Source of the DNA: Channa striata
Taxonomy: Eukaryota; Chordata; Actinopteri; Anabantiformes; Channidae
Length of the DNA: 64,000 nucleotides
Direction of reading: 5' to 3'
Assembly: GCA_033026295.1 (NCBI GenBank)
Contig: CM065184.1
Location: 12,961,501 to 13,025,500 of the forward strand
Shown: positions 52,570 to 64,000 of the stretch, one piece after another
How the letters are laid out: each line of letters begins with the position of its first letter
Position numbering within the stretch: position 1 is the stretch's first letter
Translations under genes and position numbers: made by a program
Notes under the pieces: generated by a model
Databases searched by the model: none
Told to the model about the DNA's origin: nothing
The model's input: only the letters and a program-made list of their open reading frames with translations

Positions 52570-55379
52570 TGGAAAGTTTGCACATGTGACCACACTGTGC
52601 AGGATGTTAGCTGACAACTCCAGCGTTTGAACTGACCTTTACCTTGTTATGACAGGGGTGCAGTATGACTGACAGTGTCCCTCAGCATAATTTACCCCCC
52701 GCCCCATATCACCCTCCATCTCCTCTGTGATGCAGTTGACCCCTTTACAAATCACCCCCAACTTTACACATCTGCTGCCTGTCAGCATCTGCCAGGCGCA
52801 CTCACCCGTCCCGCCCGTAATGAAAAACTCTCATTACTCGCCTCCACCCAACAGGTACACAGGCCGTTAGGACAATTACTGGGCAATGCCACTGACCTTG
52901 TTGTCAGAGAGGAGTCAAACAAACACAGGTCAAACTGAAAAGGAGGCCTGGCAGCAAAGCCCATAGGCATGCAGTGCACACAAGAGACTTGGCAAAATGA
53001 GCGAAGCTTGATGCCCGTTGAGGAAGATTGTACTGTATTGATCTACACTGGCACACATCAATTCCAGCTACCTCTAAGTGAAGATGAAGTAGAAACCAGA
53101 GGTCAAAACTTCCACTCAATGGTCACATTAAAACACAATCACAAAAGTGGCGTCACATGTTAGACACAGCCCCAAAGTGACCAAACTGACTGAATGTCTA
53201 AATAAGTCATGTTATCAACTTATTCTTAGCCCAGCCTGTGCCAAATTATCTTGCAGACCCTGTATGAGGATGTAAAGCTTTGTGATCAGCTCAGCAGTTG
53301 CATTGAGCTGTTGCTGGTTCTGGAAATCAGTTGCCAAAAACAAGCTGTGAGAATGGCTGTGTTATTATTTAGCACGTTAGCATTTTGTTACCTGGCACAG
53401 AACACAAGGTAGCTGTAGGGTGTTAAGACTGACATTAGTTTTGCATGTATTTGGGGATAAACCAAAGACCTGGATGAATTCAGATCTTGACATGATGATG
53501 GCAAAAATACTTTTAAGAGATCACCAGTGATGACTTGTCTCAGAAGCCAAATTAATGCCACTTCATCCAATATTCATTAAGACATTTCCCTTTAAACCAC
53601 GTATTTTTTCTCACACTGTCACTAGAGAAAAAGTCAGGGAAATATGAAAGTTAGTTGTATTAATGCTTGAGGCACCATGTGAGAAATATTTACCAGTCCA
53701 GCCTGCTGATGTTCAGATAAATCACTTGAAAGTGGAAACACAGGCTTTGAAAAGTTAGAGGAGGAAGTTATTTTTCATCTTTATCTCTATACATTTCTTG
53801 ACACGTCTGTGTTGACACACGATGGCCTCACACCACCCAACCAACCATAAAAACTTTAAAAAAGTTAAAATATTCATCTCCTTTTCTTTTTCTTCTGTAA
53901 TGTTTTTGTATCTTAGAAAGCACAACAGATGCACAGTTCAGGAGTCTGACACTGGACCGACACTTGCTCATCTTTTCCATCGCACTTTACAGGAGAGTTG
54001 GGAGCGAGTAGAACAGAAAACGAAGGACACTGGAGCCCGTGAGCAGACCTGCAGCTCACATTGCCATTAGACAAATTGTCTGACGTTTAGCAGACTGGGG
54101 TCGGCCTCCCTGTGAAGTGATGACTTTATTGACCCCAGAGGGGGGTCTTGGATGGAAGTGTGTCTTTTTGGCTCCCTGTTGTGTCTGACGGGGAGCATTC
54201 CACTTCTCTGAAGTCTTGCTCTGGCCCATACAGACTTCAAGCCTAGCCAGATGCCGTCCCCACTCTCTGAAGTCTACCTGATGCCCTTTTTGTCCTTGGG
54301 GCTCGTCCCTTTGTCCCGCTGACTTATACAAACAGATGTCCAGCCGCTGGGTTTTCTCGTAGGAAGTTGTAAACCTCCACTGTGCACTAGGCTCTATTCA
54401 TATGGAGGGTCTACAGTAATAGCTGCGCAAGTGCCATACACATGCAAATGCTGACATGCAGACACCCTGTAGGGTGGGCTTTAACAAATGTTTGACTATG
54501 TAACTGCAGACGGTGCCAGCAGACCATGACGGGGAAGCAGTGGAACCACCAGGTAGCAGAGTAATCACCGTTAACTGTATGAGTAGCACAGGAAGTTGTG
54601 TAGGGAGGAATTTGAGAGAGCTTTGACATTGTGTAAACGTGACTGAATCCCCGTGTCGCCATCACCAATCAAAAGTAAAGACAGAGAAATGGCCCCTCTG
54701 TTTTGTGCCAGTCTCATCCACACACAGCGCAGACCTCACAGGCTTAGATGGTAAAATATGCTAATGCACAAACATGTGGGGCAACACAGTAATGCCAAAC
54801 AACAGCTGCGGCCAACAAAAAGGAACAATTTTACAACCATTTTAAACCCATTCGAATTTAAACCCATGTCACAAAAAACACAATATAGTGTTTGGAAAAA
54901 AGTTATAAGAAAAGCAACTGAAAATATATATTTTTTGTTACTCTTGGAATGAAACATTCCGTGAATCCTGTGCAGTTTGGCCTTTGAGTATCCAAAATGA
55001 CTGTCTGTAGCCATCAGGTTTTATCTGTATTGGACACCTGCTGAGAATATTGATCCTGTGCTGGTTTCACCATTTTAGCCATCACCAAGCATCAAGCTTT
55101 AAACACCCCTATGTCACTTTATATTGAATACTAATAGCAACGACTGGGAAGCCAATTGATCAAGAATATAAATCTTTAGCCTTAGGTAGGAAAACAATCA
55201 GCTGTATTAATTGTGAACCTGCTATTTATGTTTGAATTATTAAAAAAAGCAGGGCAGTGAGTCAGGATGGATCCTTCCTGCACACGTCTTATTTTGTCTA
55301 GAAAACCATTAAAAAAAAGGAATTTACAGCGATTACAGATCACAGATCATGCAGGGATATACTGTACTGGAAATATCAC

Positions 55380-55560
55380 TGTTACAAATATGCAAATGTA
55401 ATTGCAAAGTCACCTGCAATTGACTGAGTGGGCAGAACAAAAAGGAGGAATAGATGTCATTAGTGCTAATTTAATGTGACAGGTTTAATCTGTCACAGCA
55501 TCTAAAGCGTTAAAGAAAATGAATTCTCTTTTTTTCCAGCGGGATTAGAATTTATTTTGT
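55380..55560. promoter_or_regulatory. Candidate proximal enhancer of nkx1.2
   Basis: It contains ATGCAAAT (octamer/POU site) and TGTAATTGC. It also contains an inverted repeat TGTGACAG-N7-CTGTCACA (55475-55497), whose arms hold the TALE-homeodomain (Meis/Pknox/Tgif) core TGACAG. It lies about 0.6-0.8 kb upstream of the nkx1.2 ATG. Confidence 0.35.
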
Positions 55561-56128
55561 AGTTCATATCTGTCAAAGTCTGAGCTCATTACTTATAAAT
55601 GCTTTTAATTATAAAAATAATCTGGAAATAGTGAAATTTCTATTAAGCATGTATTTTTTTCACATTTTATAATAATAAGAAGAATTATGCTGAAAGCATG
55701 TCTGTGAGCGTTGAGAGGAAAGTTTTCTGTTTCCAAGGACCCTGAAGCGAGAGGTTTTGCCTCTTTTAGAGATAAAAGAGTTGAATTTGTGGAGACGGGC
55801 GATCTCTGATATGGATCAAGTGCCATCTGTGCCCAATTTACTTTCACGTCGTGGGTTATTGAATTTAATGATATGGGTGATTATCGACGAATGCTTTGAG
55901 CCCATTAGGTGGCCGTGTGAAACACTAATAGTGTTTGTATCACGTGTCTGGCTGAGACATGGGGGGACAGACGCTTTAAAGACTGGGCTCCGGTCATCTC
56001 ATTCATGCTGCAAGACTGACAGACTGAAGCACCGGAGCGCAGGCTTCGAGGGAGCATCGCCACTAATCCATAAATATGAATATTAAGGACAAGAAGAAGC
56101 CCAAACTATGAGAAGTGGTTTTCCACAC

Positions 56129-56140
56129 GCGTAATTACGC
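56129..56140. promoter_or_regulatory. 12-bp homeodomain palindrome upstream of nkx1.2
   Basis: GCGTAATTACGC is a perfect palindrome centred on TAATTA, 35 bp upstream of the nkx1.2 start codon. It could bind a homeodomain dimer, possibly in autoregulation; this is inference. Confidence 0.45.
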
Positions 56141-56175
56141 ACGTCAGTTCTGTTTCTTTTTTAAAAGCTTAAAGG

Positions 56176-58026
56176 ATGTTGGACTCAAAGGACTGTGGAG
56201 TGACAATGACGTCCAGTCATAAGATTTCCTTTTCTATAATTGATATATTGGATCCGAACAAATTCAACAGCAAAAGGATAAACGAACTTTCTATTGCCAC
56301 GGAGAAGTTTCCTGTGCCAGACGCAGAGGGAACAAGTTTGGAGTCGGACAGCAGAGACTGTGGAGCTGAGGACATAAAAGCAGGTAAGGAAAACGGATTA
56401 TCTCCGATTATCACTCAGCATGCAGAGAAAATATTCACGTGTATTATCTATATTATCTGAGTCTAAACACCATCATGCGCAACGCCATTTTCTCCCATAT
56501 TTATTGTCATCTCTGTGTGACCTTCCCTTAATTTCCAAGGCTGCGTTTCTTTTCAATAAGCCACAAAGGCTTTTTCCCAGAGCCCGGCTGTGTGATTGGC
56601 ATTGGGACAGGCAGCCCAGATAATTGTTTAAATCGTCCCATTGAGGACGCCTGTGCGCGCTTTGATCGATATCCCATTACTGCATCCTGCATATCTCCCT
56701 GCAGCACCTTGCAGGTACAAACTTCACACCCCATCCATGTCTGATCCCAAATATCGTTCGATTAAAACTTCCCTTTAAATAGATGACATTTATCGATCCA
56801 CGCGCAAATATGAAACTCCATTAGCACGTCATGGCTGAGGTGGCGGAGCTGGATTTAGACGGGATTTCTTTCCGCAACATGACATTTGAGGCGCTGTGTG
56901 GTTTATAAATTATTGAAGGATTAGTGACCACGTCTCTCCCCCTCCACCGAATCTGTGCTTCGTTCGGCTCAAACCATCTCAGGATTCTAATCAAACACAG
57001 ATGCCAACTCCAGGTTTTGGTATTTAACTGGATTTCGGGCTGGACAAGGAAAAACATCCCTGCACAAAGATAAATGTGGACTTTCATCCTTTGGATCTGA
57101 CACGTCCTGACAGGAGCTGTCCTTTCAGGACCACGGCCAATTTAACCGTTTTTTTTTTTAATTTAATGGTATTTTTCACTCATATTTAAAATAACATATT
57201 ACTAACTATAACACTCTTAATTCAAATACGCCCCATTTCTTATAGGCTTAGGTTTAATGTTCATCTTAAAAACATATTAGTGAATAGATTTCCTTGAAAA
57301 AGGCCTGAATGGTTGTTTTTCTTGCAACAACGTTTTCATCCATCACTATGAATACAATCTTCTGATCTGTTGGATGCTGAATTTGCTGCAGATGTTTCCT
57401 GATGTGACCAACTCCTCTGCGTCTTTTACAGAAGAAGACACGGGAGAGGAGCAGTGTCCCGGCTCCGCACACCCGGACCCCCTTCTGCTCTCGCCCCCGG
57501 CCGACACAGACCCCCGTCTGTCTGGGGATCAGGACGGAACAGGGACGGCGGCCACGCTTCCGGATCACTCCACGCACAAGAGGCGGCGCCAGGACCAGGG
57601 CTGCGCCAAACCGCGGCGCGCACGAACGGCCTTCACCTACGAGCAGCTGGTGGCTCTGGAAACAAGTTCCGCGCAACTCGGTACTTGTCTGTGTGTGAGA
57701 GACTGAACTTGGCTTTGTCCTTGAGTCTGACGGAAACCCAGGTGAAAATCTGGTTCCAGAACAGGAGGACCAAGTGGAAAAAGCAGAACCCCGGCGCGGA
57801 CAGCCCGTTGCAGCCAGGCCCAAACTCCCTGATCCCCGTCAGTCCGAGCCAGGCCTCCTGCGGATCCAGCTCCGCCGCCTTCCACCAAACTTTCCCCAAC
57901 TTCAGCTCTGGGAGCCTGATCTTCCACACGGCCGCTGCAGTTCCGCTGTCCTCCACTGGGGGGCTCCTGCATCCCTTCATGCCCAGTGGATTCGTTCAGC
58001 CGACTTACTTCAATCCACATGTATGA
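56176..58026 (+). CDS. nkx1.2: NK1-class homeobox gene (nkx1.2), frameshifted in homeobox
   Basis: NKX1-2 (Sax1) is a nuclear homeodomain factor of caudal epiblast, neural plate and tailbud. Exon 1 (56176-56383, 69 codons, phase 1) starts MLDSKDCG and carries the EH1/TN Groucho-binding motif HKISFSIIDILDP (15-27). After a GTAAGG donor and a 1,048-bp intron, exon 2 (57432-58026) reads EEDTGEEQC..., a KRRR stretch, then the homeodomain beginning RRARTAFTYEQLVALE. At 57659-57660 one base is missing: the frame used so far stops at 57706 (about 160 aa). The next frame continues NKFRATRYLSVCERLNLAL, with helix 3 VKIWFQNRRTKWKK, to a natural end PTYFNPHV at 58026; a one-base-longer gene would give about 267 aa. 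The homeodomain is of NK1 type, and the fam53b neighbour fits NKX1-2 rather than NKX1-1. A teleost a/b copy suffix cannot be assigned. Confidence 0.85.
56384..57431 (+). other. nkx1.2: nkx1.2 intron
   Basis: A GTAAGG donor and a TTTTACAG acceptor (57424-57431) join phase 1 to phase 1 and keep the exon-1 frame. The position just upstream of the homeobox exon is typical of NK1 genes. Confidence 0.8.
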
Positions 58027-58937
58027 GAGTTGACTGAAAACCAGTTACACTCAGCTGAGTCTTGAGCACACAGAACTGTTTCCACTGTCATGTCAATGCC
58101 ATCACATGCCCCAGAACCTGAGGGAAATAACAAGGAACCACTTTGGTTCCTTTAAAATGAGCTAAAACTTTCATAGTAAAGTGGCCATTGACTGAGATCT
58201 TTAGCCATGAGCATATTTCAGTACAAACACCAAATGAGTGAGCACGATTATTTAAATATTTCCAGTGTAAACACTCTATGCACTGCTTGTGTGTCACTGT
58301 TTCCGCACTGCGTATTTCACAGTTCACACGGCATCAGTGTAACTTCCATTTCAAACCGTGGCATATTCCAACACAAAACCCAGCTGTGTGTCCACACCTC
58401 ACATCTGTTGACATTTTTTTTAAACATGATCAGTGTAATTTAATTAAAAAGAACATAAAACATCTGTGAGTGGCTTGTGTGTTACAGGGTGAAAACAGTA
58501 CAAATGGAAATGAATGGCGAGCCATTTTGCATCCATCTTAACATGAATTTGGAAAAAAAGTGAGATAGGTAGGTTGATTATAGCCATGGGTTATGGCTTT
58601 GCTGGAGAACTCAGTGCAGCTCAATCATATGCTTCCATCTGGAAAATGATGAGTTACTGAAGGGGCTAATGAGCTGACCAAATATTTTCATGTTGCAGTG
58701 ACAGGTTCAAACACACCATAAAACAGGTTTTGGCCAAAAGTAACCACATCTACTCATATAACATACCCACATGTTTATAGTAAGTTCATTATATTTCATG
58801 GGACAATTATTTTTCTTTTGTCAGCATTTATATGATATTTTTGGTGCCCTAATTTAAATTTGAAAAAATTACCTACTAGATGTTTTACCATTCCATGTAA
58901 ATAGTTTAATAGTGTGTAATGGGTTTTATTAGTAAGC

Positions 58938-58943
58938 AATAAA
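58938..58943 (+). terminator. Possible nkx1.2 polyadenylation signal
   Basis: AATAAA in 'gcaataaagcag', about 0.9 kb after the stop codon, followed by a T/G-rich stretch. It is the first canonical hexamer I see downstream. Confidence 0.35.
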
Positions 58944-59165
58944 GCAGTTATTGATGCTGTAGATGGCAGACTCATTTTGGGTTGTGAGGTTGTGAGACGT
59001 TTCCTCCACTGCTAAAGTAGCACAGTATTTGTCAAAAGTTACAACTTCTTTTGTCAGTCATTCTATGTTTAAACAGTTCTAGGAGCTGTTGACAAATGTA
59101 CTAACAAACAGTTCATTTCCATTTATTAAATTTTTAATATACAAATGAGTACACTGTAAATTCTG

Positions 59166-59430
59166 ATTAGGCTTGGGCTTACTTAAAAAAAACATGCAAA
59201 CCGACTGCCTTGAAAAAGTAAACTGGAATAGGAATTGTATTTCTACTTACAAACGGCTACAATTTAGCTTACACAACTACAAAAACAGCGTACAGTACTT
59301 AAAAATATATTTATGGTTTATAACTCAGTATGGAGTACTCAGAGTTATTGTTTCAAAGTTGAGTGTACTGTGTCTTTCAAGATTTAACCGTGCAAACTCG
59401 TTGCCTTGAAAAGATCAAGTAAGGATTCCT
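59166..59430 (+). repeat. Decayed teleost repeat with internal direct copies
   Basis: 'gcaaaccgactgccttgaaa' at 59196 recurs as 'gcaaactcgttgccttgaaa' at 59392, 196 bp apart, each followed by an A/G-rich 'aagt' run. The 'gttgccttgaaaag' phrase is common in teleost intergenic repeats. No coding potential. Confidence 0.55.
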
Positions 59431-60714
59431 TGTGCAACTTTACTCTTAGTATTCTAAATGTATGTCATACAGGACTTTCTACTTTGGTCACATTGTCTCT
59501 GTTTGTTAACCATGCCCCTCCCTCCAAAATTAATAAAGGTGCATTACTATTGTAACCGTACTACACTATACCACAACATTATGGTATTATATACCAGGGT
59601 AGATAGACCCCCACCCTCCCAGCCCTTCTGTCTAAGAGCACATCTTTTGTCAATTAGAAGTAATTATCTAGTCAGTCCCACATAATAAAAAATGTTCTTC
59701 ACACTGCACTTTCAAACATGAAATATAATTTACTAGAAGCAATGCACTTTCGAAAATGTAATCCTCCATCTGTACTTGGCAAATATCAGCAAAGGATTTT
59801 CCAACAACACAAAAAAAGGTCAGTGGTCAGTTGCACTGGGTTTATGATTCTTTGACCCTAATAATATATATCTTTATAACCTTGTTAATACCTTCCTAAA
59901 AGTTTTCAGATTGAGCACATTTTTGTGAATTTCTGCCTCCCGCTGGTAAAGAAGTGTCATTGCTATTTGTTGGAACTGGTCTTGATTATTATAAGTTGGC
60001 TTCCCTCGTTAACATAGAGTAAAGAGCTTTTTCACCCTGACTTGATAAAAACTGCTAAGATGTGCATTTTTAAAAAACTGAGTAAAGTTAACAAAAAAAA
60101 TCTAAGATAAGATTACTACTGGATTTGAATTGTATTAAAAAGAAATAAAATATTGAAATAGGAACATAAAGTGAGCCAAAACAGATTTCCCTAAAGCTGA
60201 ACAACCTACTTTAATCCTACTGCTAAAGACAGAACACACTATTTAAACGTCTTGACCTTGATTAACGTTTATAAGATGATGGAAGAAAGAAATGGATTCA
60301 TATATTTTGAGAGACTCATGACTTTTTAAATAACAAATGATTAACATTCGTAACTTAAGATAATCAATAATAAATTATCAATAAACAAAAAATGTCACAT
60401 GGGAGAATCAGGCTGCAAATTCAAATGTTCTTATGTGTGGTCTATGATCAATAAAGCCTGAAAGATTCGTTATTGAAGTTATTACCTGCAGCTTATCAAC
60501 ACTTTAACACTTTTGCCCGGTAGTTCTGTTTGCATGTTTCTACTAAAACTTTTAAAAGTTTGACCTTTATCTGACGATGTGGCCATTGTCCGGTAACCTG
60601 TAGTTACGTTGAGTGTTATAACAAATCAAAAGTGTGTGATTGTAAATGTGGAAATCACAGTGATGAGTAAACCAACGTATGGGGCAGCTGCTGGTCAGGC
60701 AGTTATCAGCAGCT

Positions 60715-60862
60715 CCATCCCGGACCCCCCCCCGGATGCCCCCCCGGGCAAGTCACTGAACTCCAAGTTGATGAGCACCCTGCATGGCAGCCATCATGTG
60801 TGTGTGTACCAAAAAAAATTTGCTTTGGATAAAAGCGTCTGCCAAATGATGCAAATGTAAAA
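60715..60862 (+). repeat. SINE-like element with conserved teleost 3' tail
   Basis: 'gggcaagtcactgaactcca' at about 60748 is followed by 'tttggataaaagcgtctgcc' and 'aaatgatgcaaatg' (60823-60856). This tail is widespread in fish short interspersed elements. C-rich runs near 60722 and 60740 precede it. The copy is decayed and non-coding. Confidence 0.65.
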
Positions 60863-62423
60863 TCTGGACATTTTACTTCTACTAATTGTGTTTGAGTGTA
60901 TTTCACTTACACACTACAACCACATAGTGTCACCATTTCCCTGCCTTCTTATGCAATGCCTGTTTCTCTGCAGACACCAGAGAAACAAAGTCATGATTAA
61001 ACACTTACACGCTCTATTACAGGAACCTGGAACCATTTATCATCGTCTGGTCAATGTTTTGTTTTCACAATTTTAAAGAATCTGTTTACATGCCCTTTTA
61101 TGGCATAATTGTTGCTGTCTCCGTCATCATTTCATTTCATGTAGTTTGTGCAGCTGTGTTGGTCTTTTCATATTTGTCTCATTTATTGTAAACCAACAAA
61201 CCCTTTCCTGCTGAAATAAATGTAGATACTGTATATGAAACATCCCTTATTCCAGCAATGGTAATGTTATGTGAACTAAACACACCATATAGAGGAGAAC
61301 GTGTCAAACTGGTAGCATTTTCTGGAAAGCAGCGTGCACATTTATTCACAGAGAGAAGTCGGAAAGATAGAACAATTTTAGACCTGCCGTTCATTCAGTG
61401 TGTAACTGACTCCCTCTTCTATTACACTTCATTTAGATCCACTTCTGCCGACGTGCAGCAGGTGTGTGACTGATGCGGTGTGTCACCAACTGAGCCCAGG
61501 GAAACTAGCCTGCGGAACAGGACAAGACAAGAGATTTGCTACAACAATCAGAGCAGTCCTGCCACAGTGGACTGTGATAGGAGAAGTTCAAACCCACTTT
61601 TGTGTCATTAGTTGACATCTTTCAAGAGTGGGCAGCTTCTCTACTACTCTGATCTAACAACACACTGGCTCAATAAGAGGCTTGTGTCTATACCTGCAGA
61701 CAGTGAGCGTGAGCTGCTGGAGGGAGAGACACAGGGAGAGCAGACTGAGAATGACCAGTAGGCAGTTTTCTCCTGGAATCAGTTTGACGGTTAGAGAGCT
61801 GACAAGCATCCATCAATTAGATGGAATTTTTCCACCGCTGTCAAAACCTGTCCAATATCAACCTGTCACAGAGGTGCTGGTGTTGGTGTAGGTGTGATTT
61901 CAGTTTACATTTGTTACTCCTGCCCCCTCTCCAACATATGAATACCTTTGCACACGCTCAGGGACATGCACACCCATTAATAAAATGTTTCTATCCTTCC
62001 ACATGCTTTTGTTTGTTTGGACTGGTGCATATGAATGTCTCCCCTTTTAGTTCAGTCATATTTTTCTTTCCAACAAGGCCTGGCATGCAGCGGAAGAATT
62101 TGACAGTTTTGATCAATACTCTGGGAAATCCAGCGACGGAAAGCCATCCTGTATTTTGCCTTGAGGCAACTGCTCTATGACAATGTGATGAATATTTTGC
62201 AAGGTATCTGATGGGGGGGGGTCACTAAGGTCCGGGCGAAGATGCTGCTGATGTTTAAAATTCATGCTGCAGAGTGCTCGGGGACAAGGTCAGATTTTAA
62301 TAGTAACAGTGCTTTAATGGCTGCATGTGTGTGTCTGCACGGTGGTGTGTGGGGAAAAAAAAATCCCTGTTCACATCTTTTGCAGAGAAACGAGTAGGAG
62401 GAATAAAATGAAGGTGTGGGTTT

Positions 62424-62460
<37 letters not shown>

Positions 62461-64000
62461 ATCTTCAGCCTTGGTGGTCCACAGGGAGCAGCATCTTTTC
62501 CACTGAGGTCCACAGGTCACATGGGGAGAGTGGGTGGTGAGAGAAGGGCTGGAAAGAGATAAAAGATGAGGAAAAATAGGTTTTTGAGGTGATTTTAAGG
62601 ATATAATTATATGTCTGAACATCAAACGACTGAAATTAATAATACATTCAATAATTTATTTAATAAAAATACAATCTAGCTTGATATTTCCTTTTATGAT
62701 TACCCACTCAGGTACTAGGTTCCATGCTGATTTAATCCTAAAAGGTCAAGTGCCTGATTAGTTGCTTATCTAAAATTTAAATATCTAAAACGTTTTAAAC
62801 CTTAACGCTGACACACTAAGGCTTTAGAAAGTCGACAAAGCTGCTTAAACATTCAGCTGACGTCGGACCTCATCAGCTCAACATCATTCATTTGGACTCG
62901 TGTTTGATTTTCTTTTTGCCCATCATGTCCCAATAATATTTAGATGTTTAGCTGCTAAATACATCAATACACACACCTGCAAGTCATTTGGCTGCCATGT
63001 GTACAGGATCTCTATCTGAGTTTTGTGTCTGCGCTTCGCTGGAAATGACACTGATTAAAGTGAAGACAAGTGAAAACAGAGCTGAGATGAACTGCAGAGT
63101 CAGATCCTCACACTCTGTAGATTTATCATTGCACACTTCCTCTTTCACAAACAAGCAAGTCATGTGATTAATTGATTATTTCCACTTAATCTCTACTTGT
63201 TATCAGTATTTAACTGGAACTCGCCCTTAACAGATGGTTTTCACTCATGTGTAGCAAATGAAAAGAACTTAGTTTTTACTATGGGCTTAACAGTGAGATT
63301 AAAAACTTTTACTTTTACTTACGAAGACAGTCTGCAAGATGCTACTGCGACTATCCGTTCAAAACAAATCAAAGCACAAAACACAAAAATGAAAACAGCC
63401 AATAACAACTATTGTAATTTCCCGGAATTAAGGAAGCAGTAAATTTTAACCACGTATCTTTCTTTATCTGGAGCAGCTTTTAAAGTAGTAGTGAGCATTC
63501 ACCAATCGGGTTTATTTAAAGCACGCTGGCAACAGTTCCGATTTTGCACCTACACGACGCTTCTGCTGCTCGTTCGCAGTGTTCTGCATATGAGCTTTTC
63601 AAAGCTTGGCAGTTCTTTTTACAAAGCACAATCTCTTCTATATGGTTTAGAGTGGACAAGTCAATTTTACATAAAGTTTGAAAAACAAAGTGAAATTTGT
63701 TTGTTATCTGTAAAATCTGCACAGTCAGTTTGATTGGAAAAATCCCCCTCCCACAAATGACTGTGAAGACTGCCTGTTCACATTTAACCGCAGCCTCTGT
63801 GAGCTCAAGCTCTTTTAAAATTTATTATCTCTCATTAACTCCCCAAACTTTACGAATCAACGAGGGTAATGTGGTGGAACCGGGGTTTTTGAAGCATCTG
63901 TTAATCTGTTGAGAACCTCACTGCTCACATTGCTACGAAGAACATGCAGGCCAAGGAAAAGAGGATGGGACAACACTGAAAGCTGGTCCTGAGACTGCGC
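60863..64000. other. Gene-free 3' flank to the window edge
   Basis: AT-rich sequence with a (GT)n tract at 62428-62458 and a G8 run near 62213. No recognisable exon on either strand. In human the next gene in this direction is OAT, and no ornithine aminotransferase exon was recognised here. Confidence 0.4.
62428..62458 (+). repeat. (GT)n microsatellite
   Basis: A perfect GT run of about 15 units. Confidence 0.95.

Larger units (their letters stand above)
45200..56175. other. Gene-poor 5' flank of nkx1.2
   Basis: AT-rich DNA with no recognised exon. It includes several blocks with conserved-element texture (47640-48600, 51200-51560, 55380-55560), microsatellites (47566-47592, 52519-52569), and a small GC-rich patch at 48781-48935. 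Gene deserts beside developmental homeobox genes often carry enhancers; that role is inferred here. Confidence 0.45.

Noticed and set aside
52413..52630. Thr-His and Cys-Val repeat proteins on the two strands
   Set aside because: They are translations of the TG/CA microsatellite.
54105..54145. 'actttattgaccccagaggg', like the tail of fish LINE/SINE repeats
   Set aside because: The matching segment is too short, and no body of an element is recognisable around it.
1..64000. CRISPR arrays, operons, prophage, insertion sequences, tRNA or rRNA genes
   Set aside because: The sequence is vertebrate nuclear DNA. No array of spaced identical repeats, no tRNA-like B-box set and no rRNA stretch was noticed.

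Overview
The window is animal nuclear DNA, most likely from a ray-finned (probably percomorph) teleost. The genes are intron-split with GT/AG junctions. Teleost-style interspersed repeats and CA/TG microsatellites are scattered through AT-rich non-coding DNA. Four protein genes can be read by joining exons by eye: abraxas2 (minus strand, first two exons only, running off the left edge), eef1akmt2/mettl10 (plus), fam53b (plus) and an nkx1.2-type homeobox gene (plus). As I recall it, the human 10q26.13 block has the same order and relative orientation (ABRAXAS2, EEF1AKMT2, FAM53B, LHPP, NKX1-2), so this is conserved vertebrate synteny, not a mobile or accessory region.

Layout. 1-1911: first exons and intron 1 of abraxas2. 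1912-2024: a 113-bp head-to-head promoter shared with eef1akmt2, holding a ZNF143/THAP11-type element. 2025-6245: six-exon eef1akmt2. 6340-9200: intergenic DNA with one decayed repeat and a conserved-looking AT-rich block. 9208-29523: fam53b, with a GC-rich non-coding first exon, about 9 kb of first intron, four coding exons and an 0.8-kb 3' UTR. 29530-56175: about 26.6 kb with no recognisable exon, holding microsatellites, repeats and several enhancer-like blocks; human LHPP lies in the equivalent interval. 56176-58026: two-exon nkx1.2. 58027-64000: nkx1.2 3' flank with repeats and no recognised gene.

The genes do not form a pathway. Abraxas2 is a deubiquitinase scaffold, Eef1akmt2 a translation-factor methyltransferase, Fam53b a nuclear Wnt/beta-catenin regulator and Nkx1.2 a caudal neural/tailbud transcription factor. 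Shared control is plausible only for the divergent abraxas2/eef1akmt2 pair. The enhancer-like blocks in the gene desert most plausibly serve nkx1.2 or fam53b.

The most notable observation is a single missing base inside the nkx1.2 homeobox (at 57659-57660). It shifts the frame at homeodomain residue 17, while everything downstream, including the DNA-recognition helix, stays intact in the neighbouring frame. It is either an assembly error or a very recent inactivating change. I found no previously undescribed system. The other points of interest are regulatory candidates and the apparent absence of lhpp.
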